Shown piece by piece: positions 21,080 to 28,773 of a stretch of 32,837 bases of DNA (the stretch's first letter is position 1; every line of letters starts with the position of its first letter). This DNA comes from an uncultured Pelagibacteraceae bacterium. GTDB taxonomy: Bacteria; Pseudomonadota; Alphaproteobacteria; Pelagibacterales; Pelagibacteraceae. The translations under genes were made by a program, and so were the position numbers. Below the pieces are notes generated by a model. That model saw only the letters and a program-made list of their open reading frames with translations, was not told the origin of the DNA and searched no databases. The stretch lies in NCBI GenBank assembly GCA_902596745.1, contig CACJUZ010000010.1:1-32837 (forward strand), in the 5' to 3' direction.

Positions 21080-21682
21080 TCAATTTGAAATAAACTCTTT
21101 TAATTTTTCAATTAAAGCGTTAACGTCGTTATCATTTGAATTCAAAATCGAGGCAAATTCCTCCTTCTGTGTTCTCGCTAAGCTTAATCCTTCTACGACT
21201 AAATCTCTTATAAGAGGTTTTTGAGGGTTTTTAGTGAAAACTCTCCAATCAATTTTAATTTCTGGAGATTTTATACTTTCAGCAATTTTTGAATTTACTA
21301 TAGTGTAATTTGAACTTTTTTGCTCTGAGTTTATAACCTCAAATTTTTGTGATGAATAGTCTGTTAGTCTTGATGTAAGGCTTTTTAAGAAATACTTTTC
21401 AAAAAGGACTTGATATTCACTAATTTTGTTTTCATCTAAATCTTTTCTTATTTTTCCTAGAGTGTACAACCCTAATGCTTCAATATCCACATTCTCTATT
21501 GCAATTTTCTTTATAAATTCATTCTTTTCTTCAACTGTGAGTGATTTATCGCTTAAAGTTTTTACAGCATCATCAACTAATTCCTGTACAAAGATCTTAG
21601 GTTCAGAATTGTAAGTAACAGCTTTTAAAGAGACTAAACAAAAGAAAAAAATAGATATTAGAAAAAACAATTTCTTTTTCAT
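21080..21682 (-). CDS. mlaC: Periplasmic phospholipid-binding protein MlaC (Ttg2D family)
   Basis: 200 residues with an N-terminal signal peptide: KKK, then a hydrophobic stretch rich in Phe, Ile and Leu to about residue 21. MlaC carries phospholipids through the periplasm between the outer-membrane MlaA complex and the inner-membrane MlaFEDB transporter. The family pattern is visible as VQELVDDAVKTLSDKSLTVE (32-51), an R-x-D-x-x-K-type helix, EYQVLFEKYFLKSLTSRLTDY (about 89-109), and KIDWRVFTKN then IRDLVVEGLSLARTQKEEFA, which are typical of the Ttg2D/MlaC end. It lies 9 nt after mlaA in the same operon. The transporter genes mlaFEDB are not in the window. Confidence 0.88.
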   Translation of the reverse strand: MKKKLFFLISIFFFCLVSLKAVTYNSEPKIFVQELVDDAVKTLSDKSLTVEEKNEFIKKIAIENVDIEALGLYTLGKIRKDLDENKISEYQVLFEKYFLKSLTSRLTDYSSQKFEVINSEQKSSNYTIVNSKIAESIKSPEIKIDWRVFTKNPQKPLIRDLVVEGLSLARTQKEEFASILNSNDNDVNALIEKLKEFISN

Positions 21683-21691
21683 TGAAAAAGC

Positions 21692-22444
21692 TTACTTATC
21701 TAATTCACCCCATGAATCGTCATCAGAATTTGAGCTGTTCTGAATTTTTTTTGATCTATCTTGAAGATACAGACTTTTAGTTGCAGCATAAAGATCAATA
21801 GAATTTTTTTCTAGACTTTCAAAATTAACCATATTATCTCCTCTGAAATCTACAGCAGTTGCCGCCTTAACTCCAACGTAATCTAGTTTATTTCCAGACA
21901 TGCTTTTAATTTCTCTCTCATGCCATGTTACTCTCGCAAAAGCGTCTAAATAATTATTATCAATTATCATTCCAAATGAGTCTCTTAAGGTTGTTGGCCC
22001 TAGAATTGGTAATACAAAGTAACAACCACCCCCAACACCATATGAACCCAAAGTTTGACCTAAATCCTCTTTTTGATTTTCTAATCCTATTGCTGCTGCA
22101 GGATTGCCTAGTCCTAAAATCCCTATCGTAGAATTAATTAAAAAACTTCCTGTCGCATGACCTGCTAAACGCATTTCTCCCTGAAGTAGATGATTTGGAA
22201 TAGATAATAAAGTCGCAATGTTTGATGTAAAGTTCCCTGTGCCATTTCTAATAGGCTCGGGAAGTTTATTATAAGCTTTAGCAACAGGCTCTAAAATGAT
22301 GTTATCAAATCCCTGATTAAATTTAAAAACTCCTCTACTTACTTTTTCAAAACACTCATTTTCAGACTGAGCATTGGCATTAAGTACTAGACAAAAATTT
22401 AGTATTAGTGAGTAAAATAATATTTGTATTTTTTTTAATCTCAT
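21692..22444 (-). CDS. mlaA: MlaA/VacJ outer-membrane phospholipid-removal protein, apparently without lipobox
   Basis: 250 residues. MlaA removes misplaced phospholipids from the outer leaflet of the outer membrane and passes them to MlaC. Family segments are RGVFKFNQGFDNIILEPVAK (37-56), PEPIRNGTGNFTSNIATLLS (62-81), NSTIGILGLGNPA, KEDLGQTLGSYGVGGGCYFV and LPILGPTTLRDSFGM. Classical MlaA is a lipoprotein. Here the signal peptide (MRLKKIQILFYSLILNF to about residue 25) has Cys18 preceded by L-N-F, which is not a lipobox. It does have an Ala-Asn-Ala site before Gln26, which fits signal peptidase I. The C-terminus is rich in Ser and Asp. mlaC follows 9 nt downstream. Confidence 0.93.
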   Translation of the reverse strand: MRLKKIQILFYSLILNFCLVLNANAQSENECFEKVSRGVFKFNQGFDNIILEPVAKAYNKLPEPIRNGTGNFTSNIATLLSIPNHLLQGEMRLAGHATGSFLINSTIGILGLGNPAAAIGLENQKEDLGQTLGSYGVGGGCYFVLPILGPTTLRDSFGMIIDNNYLDAFARVTWHEREIKSMSGNKLDYVGVKAATAVDFRGDNMVNFESLEKNSIDLYAATKSLYLQDRSKKIQNSSNSDDDSWGELDK

Positions 22445-22553
22445 ACTCGCTATATATATAAAATATTGAAATAATGCACATAAATCATGTCTTTATTTTG
22501 AGAGAATTTACATATAAATTTTGTTAAATAGAGAGAAAAATCAGGTCTTAATT

Positions 22554-23264
22554 ATGGATTTTATACTGAATAAATCACCAAATTTCTCAAAAAGAGCAAG
22601 ATCTTTAAAAAACATTAGATTTCTAATAATCCACTATACTGGAATGCAATCTGCACGTGTATCAATGAAAAAACTCAAAGATCCAAAATCAAAAGTAAGT
22701 TGCCATTATTTCATAAAACGAAATGGTGAAATTTATAGAATGGTAGAAGATAACAAAGTAGCCTGGCATGCTGGAAAGTCAAAGTGGAAAGATATAAATG
22801 ATTTAAATGAATCTTCTCTAGGAATAGAGGTTCAAAATAAAGGTCATTATATTGCCTATCAAAATTTTCCTAAAAAACAAATTTTTTCATTAATTAAACT
22901 AATAAAAGTGCTTATGAAAAAATATAAGATTAAAAAACATAATGTCCTAGGACACTCAGATATAGCGCCGCTAAGAAAACTAGATCCTGGTGAAAAGTTC
23001 CCTTGGGATTTTTTAAGTTCTAAGGGGGTAGCAATTTGGTATCCAAAATTAAAGATAAAAAATTTTGATTATAAACATGAAGATAGAAGAAAAATATTTT
23101 TTAAAAACATTTTTAAAATTGGATACAGGTTTTTAAATTTATCTAAAAAATCTAAAAATGATCCTAAGTTAATAAAAGCTTTTCAAAGGAGATTCTTGCC
23201 TGAAGAAGTGAGCGGCAAAATTACAGATAAAACCCTTAAAATTAGCCATTTATTGACCAAATAA
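22554..23264 (+). CDS. ampD: N-acetylmuramoyl-L-alanine amidase with C-terminal peptidoglycan-binding domain (AmpD type)
   Basis: 236 residues from the ATG at 22554; the frame is open to a TTG at 22521, but the ATG has an upstream AGG at a usable distance. AmpD-type amidases cut the lactyl-amide bond between muramic acid and the stem peptide. The Amidase_2 zinc site is visible: His27 in FLIIHYTG, His134 in VLGHSDIAP and Asp144 in RKLDPGEKFPW; Glu92 lies in SLGIEVQN. Residues 185-236 (LIKAFQRRFLPEEVSGKITD) resemble a PG_binding_1 domain. No signal peptide is visible, which suggests a cytoplasmic recycling role. It lies just upstream of rnpB and mraZ, an order common in alphaproteobacteria. Confidence 0.91.
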   Translation: MDFILNKSPNFSKRARSLKNIRFLIIHYTGMQSARVSMKKLKDPKSKVSCHYFIKRNGEIYRMVEDNKVAWHAGKSKWKDINDLNESSLGIEVQNKGHYIAYQNFPKKQIFSLIKLIKVLMKKYKIKKHNVLGHSDIAPLRKLDPGEKFPWDFLSSKGVAIWYPKLKIKNFDYKHEDRRKIFFKNIFKIGYRFLNLSKKSKNDPKLIKAFQRRFLPEEVSGKITDKTLKISHLLTK

Positions 23265-23275
23265 GCTGATTGTGC

Positions 23276-23301
23276 TTGATTTTTATTGTTATAAATATTA
23301 T
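23276..23301 (+). promoter_or_regulatory. Putative rnpB promoter
   Basis: TTGATT (23276-23281) and TATTAT (23296-23301) precede the RNA; the spacer of 14 nt is short, so the -35 assignment is weak. The -10 puts the start near 23307-23308, just where the P1 helix of the RNase P RNA begins, which supports it. Confidence 0.38.
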
Positions 23302-23306
23302 CTAGT

Positions 23307-23665
23307 TTTTGCCAGATAATTGGACAGTCGCTATCAATTTGATAGAGGAAAGTCCGGGCTTCGTAAAGACAATCTGCCAGTTAACAGCTGGCGAGGGCGA
23401 CCTCAGGGCTAGTGCCACAGAAACAAACCGCCTAATCAAGGTAAGGGTGAAAAGGTGTGGTAAGAGCGCACCGGGTTTTTGGTAACAAAAATCGCTAGGT
23501 AAACCCCAGATGAAGCAAGGCTAAATAGGGATAACACAGCGTTAAACGCTAAAAACAGTCTTTAGTTCGTTATCCGGGTTAGCCGCTTGAGCATATTTGC
23601 GAAAATATGCCTAGATAAATGACTTCTTAAAAGACAGAACCCGGCTTATAGATTATCTGGCAAAA
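23307..23665 (+). ncRNA. rnpB: RNase P RNA, bacterial type A
   Basis: The catalytic RNA that matures tRNA 5' ends. The P1 helix is closed by perfect pairing of TTTTGCCAGATAAT (23307-23320) with ATTATCTGGCAAAA (23652-23665). All conserved core blocks are present: GAGGAAAGTCCGGGCT (23335-23350), GCCACAGAAAC, AAGGGTGAAAAGGTG followed by GTAAGAGCGCACCG, GATGAAGCAAGGCTAAATAG, and the P4 partner AGACAGAACCCGGCTTAT (23633-23650). Length (about 359 nt) is normal. Position between ampD and mraZ is the usual alphaproteobacterial one. No intrinsic terminator is obvious after P1. Confidence 0.97.
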
Positions 23666-23722
23666 CTCTCTTTAACACCTAGATGTTCTATTCTTGTTCC
23701 TTTGTAACAATTAAGTATTATA

Positions 23723-23750
23723 TTGACTAATGTATTAAATCCCATATGAT
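23723..23750 (+). promoter_or_regulatory. Promoter of the mraZ-ftsZ-dcw operon
   Basis: TTGACT (23723-23728), a 16-nt spacer and TATGAT (23745-23750) form a good sigma-70-type promoter. Transcription should begin near 23757, leaving about 59 nt before the mraZ ATG. The -10 element sits between the first and second MraZ boxes, which suggests autorepression. Confidence 0.6.
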
Positions 23751-23764
23751 CCCAAATAATCCCA
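23740..23764 (-). promoter_or_regulatory. MraZ operator: three TGGGA boxes at 10-bp spacing
   Basis: TCCCA occurs at 23740-23744, 23750-23754 and 23760-23764, read as TGGGA on the other strand, with exactly 5 nt between copies. MraZ is known to bind TGGGN repeats separated by 5 nt upstream of mraZ. The three boxes overlap the -10 element and start region of the promoter. Confidence 0.8.
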
Positions 23765-23815
23765 AATTGGAGGATTAATTGATTAAAAAAAAATTGAAAC
23801 AAGATTTAAAAAATA

Positions 23816-24262
23816 ATGTTTTTATCAAGTTACGAAAACAAAATAGACAAAAAGGGGAGGGTTTCAGTGCCTGCATCATTTAGATCCTTTTTAACAACCC
23901 AAGGTTATAATGGATTTATTGCTTACCCGTCTTTCAGCAACCCAGCATTAGAGTGTTGTACTCAGGATAGAATAGAAAAATTATCCAACTCAATAGATAC
24001 TTTGAATCCTTTTGAAGAAAAAAGAGATTTTTTTGCAACTGCTGTTTTATCAGAAAGTTCAAACCTTATCTTTGACTCAGAAGGCAGAGTACAATTTCCA
24101 AAAAAATTATTGAATTCTGCAAAAATTAAAAATGATATATTGTTTGTTGGACTAGGAAAAACTTTTCAAGTTTGGAGTCCCAAAAATTTTGAAAAATTTA
24201 AATCTTTTGCAAGGAAAAAAGCCTTACAAAGCAGATCAACACTTAAATGGGACAACAATTAA
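23816..24262 (+). CDS. mraZ: Transcriptional regulator MraZ
   Basis: 148 residues, the usual length. MraZ is a ring-forming AbrB-like DNA-binding protein that leads the division and cell wall cluster and represses its own promoter in species studied. Both half-domains keep the D-x3-R signature: IDKKGRVSVPASFR (10-23) and FDSEGRVQFPKK in the second repeat. ILFVGLGKTFQVWSPKNFEK is the typical C-terminal segment. The ATG at 23816 gives the normal N-terminus MFLSSYENKI but has no Shine-Dalgarno sequence at a normal distance; a strong GGAGG lies 43 nt upstream instead. Target boxes are at 23740-23764. ftsZ, not rsmH, follows after 20 nt. Confidence 0.95.
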   Translation: MFLSSYENKIDKKGRVSVPASFRSFLTTQGYNGFIAYPSFSNPALECCTQDRIEKLSNSIDTLNPFEEKRDFFATAVLSESSNLIFDSEGRVQFPKKLLNSAKIKNDILFVGLGKTFQVWSPKNFEKFKSFARKKALQSRSTLKWDNN

Positions 24263-24282
24263 CAAAATAAAAAGGGGGATGT

Positions 24283-25719
24283 ATGAGTATAAATGTAGGA
24301 GGAGGTGAATTGAAAGAACTTAAACCAAGGATTTTGGTAATGGGCGTAGGCGGAGCAGGTGGAAATGCGATAAACTCAATGATTGAGTCGGGGATGCAAG
24401 GAGTCGAATTCGTAGCGGTAAACACTGATGCCCAAGACTTAAGAGTAAATAAAGCTGGTGCAAAAATTCAAATTGGAATGAACTTAACTAAAGGGCTTGG
24501 TGCTGGCGCAAAAAATGATATTGGTCAAGCCGCAGCAGATGAGTCATTAAATGAAATTGTTAGTTATATTCAAGGAAGTAATATGATATTTATTACTTCT
24601 GGCATGGGAGGCGGTACTGGAACTGGCGCATCTCATATTATCGCACGCGCTGCTAAAGAGCTTAATATACTTACAGTAGGAGTTACAACTTTACCTTTTG
24701 CTTATGAGGGACCAAAAAGAATGAGAAGAGCCTTAGCAGGTTTAGAAGAACTAAAAAAACATCTTGATACTGTCATCGTAGTTCCAAACCAGAATCTTTT
24801 TAAAATTGCAAACGAAAGTACCACATTAAAACAAGCGTTTACTTTATCTAATGATGTTTTAAAACACGGTGTTCAAAGTGTAACTGATTTAATGGTAAGA
24901 CCCGGAATGGTAAACTTAGATTTTGCGGACGTTGAAACAGTTATGAGCTCAATGGGCAAGGCTATGATGGGTACCGGTGAAGCTGAAGGAGAAAATCGAG
25001 CTAATGTTGCAACTGAAATGGCTTTAAATAATCCTCTTATTGATGAATATTCATTAAAGGGAGCAAAAGGTTTACTAGTAAACATTACTGGAGGAGAAGA
25101 CTTAACTTTGTTCGAAGTAGATCAATCTGTAAATAAAATTAGAAGCGAAGTTGATCCTGAGGTTGAATTAATCTTTGGTGCTATTCAAGATGAGAAAATG
25201 GAGGGGAAAATGAGAGTTTCAATAGTAGCTACCTCTCTTGACGGTCAGAAACCGGAGTCAAAAACTATTTTGAATATGGTTAATAGAATACAAAATAGAA
25301 ATCCAGGGTATTCTGATAACATTTTCAAAAATCCTAATGTAGAACAAAATCCGATTAATTCGATTGAAGGTGCTACAGCTTTAAAACTTGATCAACAGAT
25401 GGAAATTGATACAACACCTCAAAGTATAAATAATGAGTTGTCTGTACAAGACACCACAGAAAATATAAACACAGTTGAAGCATCTAATGCTCAGGGAATT
25501 TCAATAGAAAATGCCTCTTATATTGAGAACAATCTTGAAGTAGACGAAAAGTTCGATAGTTCTTTGATTGAAGAGGAATATACTCCTAAATTATTTTCTG
25601 ATGAGAATAGCGAAAAAATTGATGGAGAAAAGGTACAAACCAATAAGTTATTTGAAAATAATTCCATAGACGACGAAGAATTTGAAATCCCAGCCTTTCT
25701 AAGGAAACAAAAGTTTTAA
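24283..25719 (+). CDS. ftsZ: Cell division protein FtsZ, displaced to follow mraZ
   Basis: 478 residues. FtsZ is the tubulin-like GTPase that polymerises into the division ring. The GTP-binding region shows ILVMGVGGAGGNAINSM (17-33), the tubulin signature GMGGGTGTGAS (107-117) and NQNLFKIANESTTLKQAF. The GTPase core runs to about residue 320. A variable acidic/asparagine-rich linker of about 140 residues follows, and the chain ends with the conserved tail DDEEFEIPAFLRKQKF, which in other bacteria binds FtsA and other ring anchors. A strong ribosome site, GGGGG at 24274-24278, precedes the ATG. In most bacteria ftsZ ends the cluster after ftsQ-ftsA; here it lies between mraZ and rsmH. Whether a second ftsZ exists cannot be seen. 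Confidence 0.97.
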   Translation: MSINVGGGELKELKPRILVMGVGGAGGNAINSMIESGMQGVEFVAVNTDAQDLRVNKAGAKIQIGMNLTKGLGAGAKNDIGQAAADESLNEIVSYIQGSNMIFITSGMGGGTGTGASHIIARAAKELNILTVGVTTLPFAYEGPKRMRRALAGLEELKKHLDTVIVVPNQNLFKIANESTTLKQAFTLSNDVLKHGVQSVTDLMVRPGMVNLDFADVETVMSSMGKAMMGTGEAEGENRANVATEMALNNPLIDEYSLKGAKGLLVNITGGEDLTLFEVDQSVNKIRSEVDPEVELIFGAIQDEKMEGKMRVSIVATSLDGQKPESKTILNMVNRIQNRNPGYSDNIFKNPNVEQNPINSIEGATALKLDQQMEIDTTPQSINNELSVQDTTENINTVEASNAQGISIENASYIENNLEVDEKFDSSLIEEEYTPKLFSDENSEKIDGEKVQTNKLFENNSIDDEEFEIPAFLRKQKF

Positions 25720-25740
25720 TGGAAATTTTGGCAAATATAA

Positions 25741-26748
25741 ATGAAATTACCCCAAAAATCACTGGAAGGAAATCATCTTCCAGTGATGATAGATGAGGTA
25801 ACAAAGCTTTGCAATCCTAAAAATGGTGGAAATTTTATGGACTGTACTTTTGGGGCAGGTGGATATTCTAAAGCTCTTCTCAAATTCAAAGATGCTAAGA
25901 TTATAGCTCTAGACAGAGATGATCGCGTTAACGAGATAGCTAATAAACTTAAAAATAAATTCCAGTCAAGGTTTGTATTTTTTAACAAAAAATTTAGTAA
26001 ACTTGATCTCATTTCATCAAAAAAATTTGATGCAGTAATTTTTGACCTCGGTTTATCATCTTTACAATTAGATGATTTGTCTAGAGGTTTTTCATTTAAA
26101 TCTAAAAACAAATTAAATATGTCAATGGGACAAACTGAGATTTCTGCGAAAGAGGTTATTAACAACTATAGTAAACAAGATTTGAAAGATATAATTAAGA
26201 CTTTTGGTGAGGAGGAGGAAGCATCAAAGATTTCAACGAATATCATTAAAGATAGAGCAAAATACCAAATTAATACGACTGATCAATTAGTTAACATTAT
26301 AAGGAGGTCTAAAAAAAAAAATTTTAAAAAAAAAATTGATGAAAGCACAAAAACATTTCAAGCCATTAGAATTTTTGTGAATAAAGAGATTTCCGAACTT
26401 ATAGATGGAATTATTAACGCAACCAAGATACTTAAACCCGGAGGTAAATTAATTGTTGTAAGTTTTCACTCAATTGAAGATAAAATTGTAAAATTTTATT
26501 TTAAAAACTTTTCAAAAAACCATTCAAGATCAAATAAATATTTACCTGAAAAAGAAAATTTCTTATGTTTATTTGAAAACTACAAAAATAATATAATTAA
26601 AGCAAAATCCAAAGAGATCCTTAAAAATCCAAGATCGAGATCGGCCAAGTTACGAGTTGCAATAAGAAGTGCAAACGAATTTATCGATCCTATAGAATTG
26701 AGAACAAAATTTAAATACCTAACAGATTTGGAGAAACGTTTTGCCTGA
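25741..26748 (+). CDS. rsmH: 16S rRNA (cytosine(1402)-N4)-methyltransferase
   Basis: 335 residues, slightly longer than average. RsmH uses S-adenosylmethionine to methylate N4 of C1402 in the ribosomal decoding centre. Motifs are HLPVMIDEV (12-20), the SAM loop FMDCTFGAGGYSKALL (32-47), IIALDRDDR, FDAVIFDLGLSSLQLDDLSR (96-115) and the C-terminal KILKPGGKLIVVSFHSIEDK then RSRSAKLRVAIR. A usually invariant L-D-M-R-M segment reads LNMSM (125-129). The ATG at 25741 was chosen because it is just before the conserved core; an earlier ATG overlapping the ftsZ stop (25719) is out of frame. The stop overlaps the ftsL start by 8 nt. Confidence 0.95.
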   Translation: MKLPQKSLEGNHLPVMIDEVTKLCNPKNGGNFMDCTFGAGGYSKALLKFKDAKIIALDRDDRVNEIANKLKNKFQSRFVFFNKKFSKLDLISSKKFDAVIFDLGLSSLQLDDLSRGFSFKSKNKLNMSMGQTEISAKEVINNYSKQDLKDIIKTFGEEEEASKISTNIIKDRAKYQINTTDQLVNIIRRSKKKNFKKKIDESTKTFQAIRIFVNKEISELIDGIINATKILKPGGKLIVVSFHSIEDKIVKFYFKNFSKNHSRSNKYLPEKENFLCLFENYKNNIIKAKSKEILKNPRSRSAKLRVAIRSANEFIDPIELRTKFKYLTDLEKRFA

Positions 26749-27049
26749 TATAAAATTAACAATATCTATTTTATGTTTTTCATTACTACTTTTTTGTACC
26801 TCGATTATAAAAAATAAAACAAGAGTAATCGAAAAAAATATAATATCTTATGAAAAAAAAATATTTGATTTAGAAAAAGAATTAAATGAAAGTCAGTTAG
26901 ATTTTCACTATTTAACATCACCGAAAATTCTTCAAGAAAAAATTTCTTTCCTTACAAGCAGTCAATATAATTATATTGGCATTTCAAGAATTTATTTAGA
27001 TTATAACAATTTTATTCAAAACCAAAAAAAACTTTCACAAAATAATTAA
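26741..27049 (+). CDS. ftsL: FtsL-like septum protein with TTG start
   Basis: 102 residues. FtsL is a small bitopic membrane protein that joins FtsB and FtsQ and activates the septal FtsW-FtsI synthase. Seen here are a short N-terminus, one membrane helix (IKLTISILCFSLLLFCTSII, about 4-23), then a periplasmic coiled-coil-like stretch (VIEKNIISYEKKIFDLEKEL) and LTSPKILQEKISFL, resembling the L-x-x-P-x-R-L-x motif of alphaproteobacterial FtsL. The frame has no ATG. The TTG at 26741 is supported by GGAGA at 26730-26734 and overlaps the rsmH stop. Sequence identity within FtsL is always low, so the call leans on size, topology and position between rsmH and ftsI. Confidence 0.78.
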   Translation: MPDIKLTISILCFSLLLFCTSIIKNKTRVIEKNIISYEKKIFDLEKELNESQLDFHYLTSPKILQEKISFLTSSQYNYIGISRIYLDYNNFIQNQKKLSQNN

Positions 27050-28773
27050 TGAAAAAAAAAAAAATTAAAAACATAAATTCTAAGCAACAAAGTTTCTTTT
27101 TCGAGGACTATTTAACAACCAATCATAAATATAAAAAACAAAAAAATTTTACAGCAAATGAAGATAGAATATATTTACTTTTCTTTTCTTTTTTTTCTCT
27201 AATTTTTATTTTTTCACTTAAAATAATATTTATTTCTTTTCAGAACTCTAATTATAATGAAATTACAAGTTATAAGTATAATTTTAATAATATAAGGAAC
27301 GATATTTTAGATAGAAACGGTGTTTTACTATCCAGAAACATTACTGCTTACCACGCTGCAATCAAACCAAGTTTAATAAAAGATAAAAAAAAATTTTTAG
27401 TAAAAATTAAAATAATTTTTCCAGAGATAAATAGTGAAATATTCTTAAAAAATTTAAATCAAAAAAAATATTTTTATTTGAAAAAAAGATTAACAGACTC
27501 GGAAAAAGAAAAATTATGGAAATTAGGAGAAAAGGGATTAATATTTGAACCTTTCCAAACTAGGGTATATCCTCACTCAAATCTTTATAGCCATATCATC
27601 GGTCAAACTGATTATGATAATTATGGGATATCTGGAGTTGAAAATTATTATGATAATTATCTTAGGGATCAAAAAAATTTTAATAAACCATTAATACTCT
27701 CATTAGATACTAATATTCAATATCTAGTTAAAAATGAACTCGAAAAGGCATTAAAAATATTTGAAGCTGATGGCGCAGCATCTTTATTGATGGACTCTAA
27801 TAATGGTGAGGTTTTATCTTTAGTTTCGCTCCCTGATTTTAATTTAAATAAAAGAATAGATATAAATGACGAAGCGTTAATGAATAAAATTACCAAAGGT
27901 GTTTTTGAATTAGGTTCAATTTTCAAAACATTTACGGTAGCTTTAGCTTTAGAGGAAGAAATAGTTGAGTCTGATACCGAAATTAAAAATATAAAGAAAA
28001 ATATTAAGTGCTCAGTTCATAACATTTCGGATGTCAAAAAATTTCCGGAAACTATGACAGTTGAGGAAATTCTTGTTCAATCTTCTAATATTGGAACTAT
28101 AAAAATAGCTAAAAAAATAGGTGAGGAAAAATTTAAAAATTTCTTAAAGGAATTAAATTTATTAAATAGTCCTGATTTCGAATTAAATGAGATAGGAAAT
28201 CCAATCCCTTTTAATTGGAATAAATGCAAACTTGAGACTATTTCATTCGGTCACGGTATTACAACAACACCCCTACAGGCCGCGACAGCTTATTCGAGCT
28301 TGATTAATGGAGGTAGACTCATATCCCCGACCCTTAAAAAAAACAAAAACGAGAAATTAGTTTTTAAAAGAATAATTTCAGAAGAAACTAGCAAAAAAAT
28401 AAAAGATATTTTGAGAAAAGTCGTTACTGATGAGAAAGGCACCGCAAGTTTAGCAGATATTTACGGATATAATGTATCAGGCAAAACTGGTACATCGCAA
28501 TATTACGATGATAAGGATAAAAATATAAATACCTTCATATCATTTTTTGAAGTTTTAAATAAAAAATACACCCTATTAGTAATGCTGGATGATCCTCAAA
28601 TTGCAAAAAATCTTATCTATGATTATAGAGGCTTAAAAATTAAAGGAACCAGAAACGAAGCAGGTTGGAATGCTGTTTATACTTCTGGCAAAATTATAGA
28701 AAGAATTGGACCTATTTTAGCCATAAATCATAAAGAAATTCTAAATCGTCATGTTGTTAAAAAAACTAATTAA
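27049..28773 (+). CDS. ftsI: Septal peptidoglycan transpeptidase FtsI (PBP3)
   Basis: 574 residues. FtsI cross-links septal peptidoglycan as a class B penicillin-binding protein. After a basic cytoplasmic tail there is one membrane anchor (YLLFFSFFSLIFIFSLKIIF, 42-61). The pedestal domain includes NDILDRNGVLLSRN (84-97) and YSHIIGQTDYDNYGISGVE. The transpeptidase domain has the three active-site motifs: S-x-x-K in ELGSIFKTF (Ser290, Lys293), S-x-N in QSSNIGT (345-347) and K-T-G in VSGKTGTSQ (479-481). The ATG overlaps the ftsL stop by one base (TAATG), and the end overlaps murE/F by 23 nt, so expression is likely coupled to both. Confidence 0.96.
   Translation: MKKKKIKNINSKQQSFFFEDYLTTNHKYKKQKNFTANEDRIYLLFFSFFSLIFIFSLKIIFISFQNSNYNEITSYKYNFNNIRNDILDRNGVLLSRNITAYHAAIKPSLIKDKKKFLVKIKIIFPEINSEIFLKNLNQKKYFYLKKRLTDSEKEKLWKLGEKGLIFEPFQTRVYPHSNLYSHIIGQTDYDNYGISGVENYYDNYLRDQKNFNKPLILSLDTNIQYLVKNELEKALKIFEADGAASLLMDSNNGEVLSLVSLPDFNLNKRIDINDEALMNKITKGVFELGSIFKTFTVALALEEEIVESDTEIKNIKKNIKCSVHNISDVKKFPETMTVEEILVQSSNIGTIKIAKKIGEEKFKNFLKELNLLNSPDFELNEIGNPIPFNWNKCKLETISFGHGITTTPLQAATAYSSLINGGRLISPTLKKNKNEKLVFKRIISEETSKKIKDILRKVVTDEKGTASLADIYGYNVSGKTGTSQYYDDKDKNINTFISFFEVLNKKYTLLVMLDDPQIAKNLIYDYRGLKIKGTRNEAGWNAVYTSGKIIERIGPILAINHKEILNRHVVKKTN

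Noticed and set aside
22521-22553. TTG start that would lengthen AmpD by 11 residues
   Set aside because: The ATG at 22554 has an AGG ribosome site at a usable distance and gives a normal AmpD length.
23666-23715. Terminator for rnpB
   Set aside because: After the P1 helix there is no further stable hairpin followed by a T-run; the sequence only leads into the mraZ promoter.
25773-26165. 130-residue open frame on the minus strand within rsmH
   Set aside because: It is a shadow of the RsmH frame; composition follows the opposite strand and no motif is seen.
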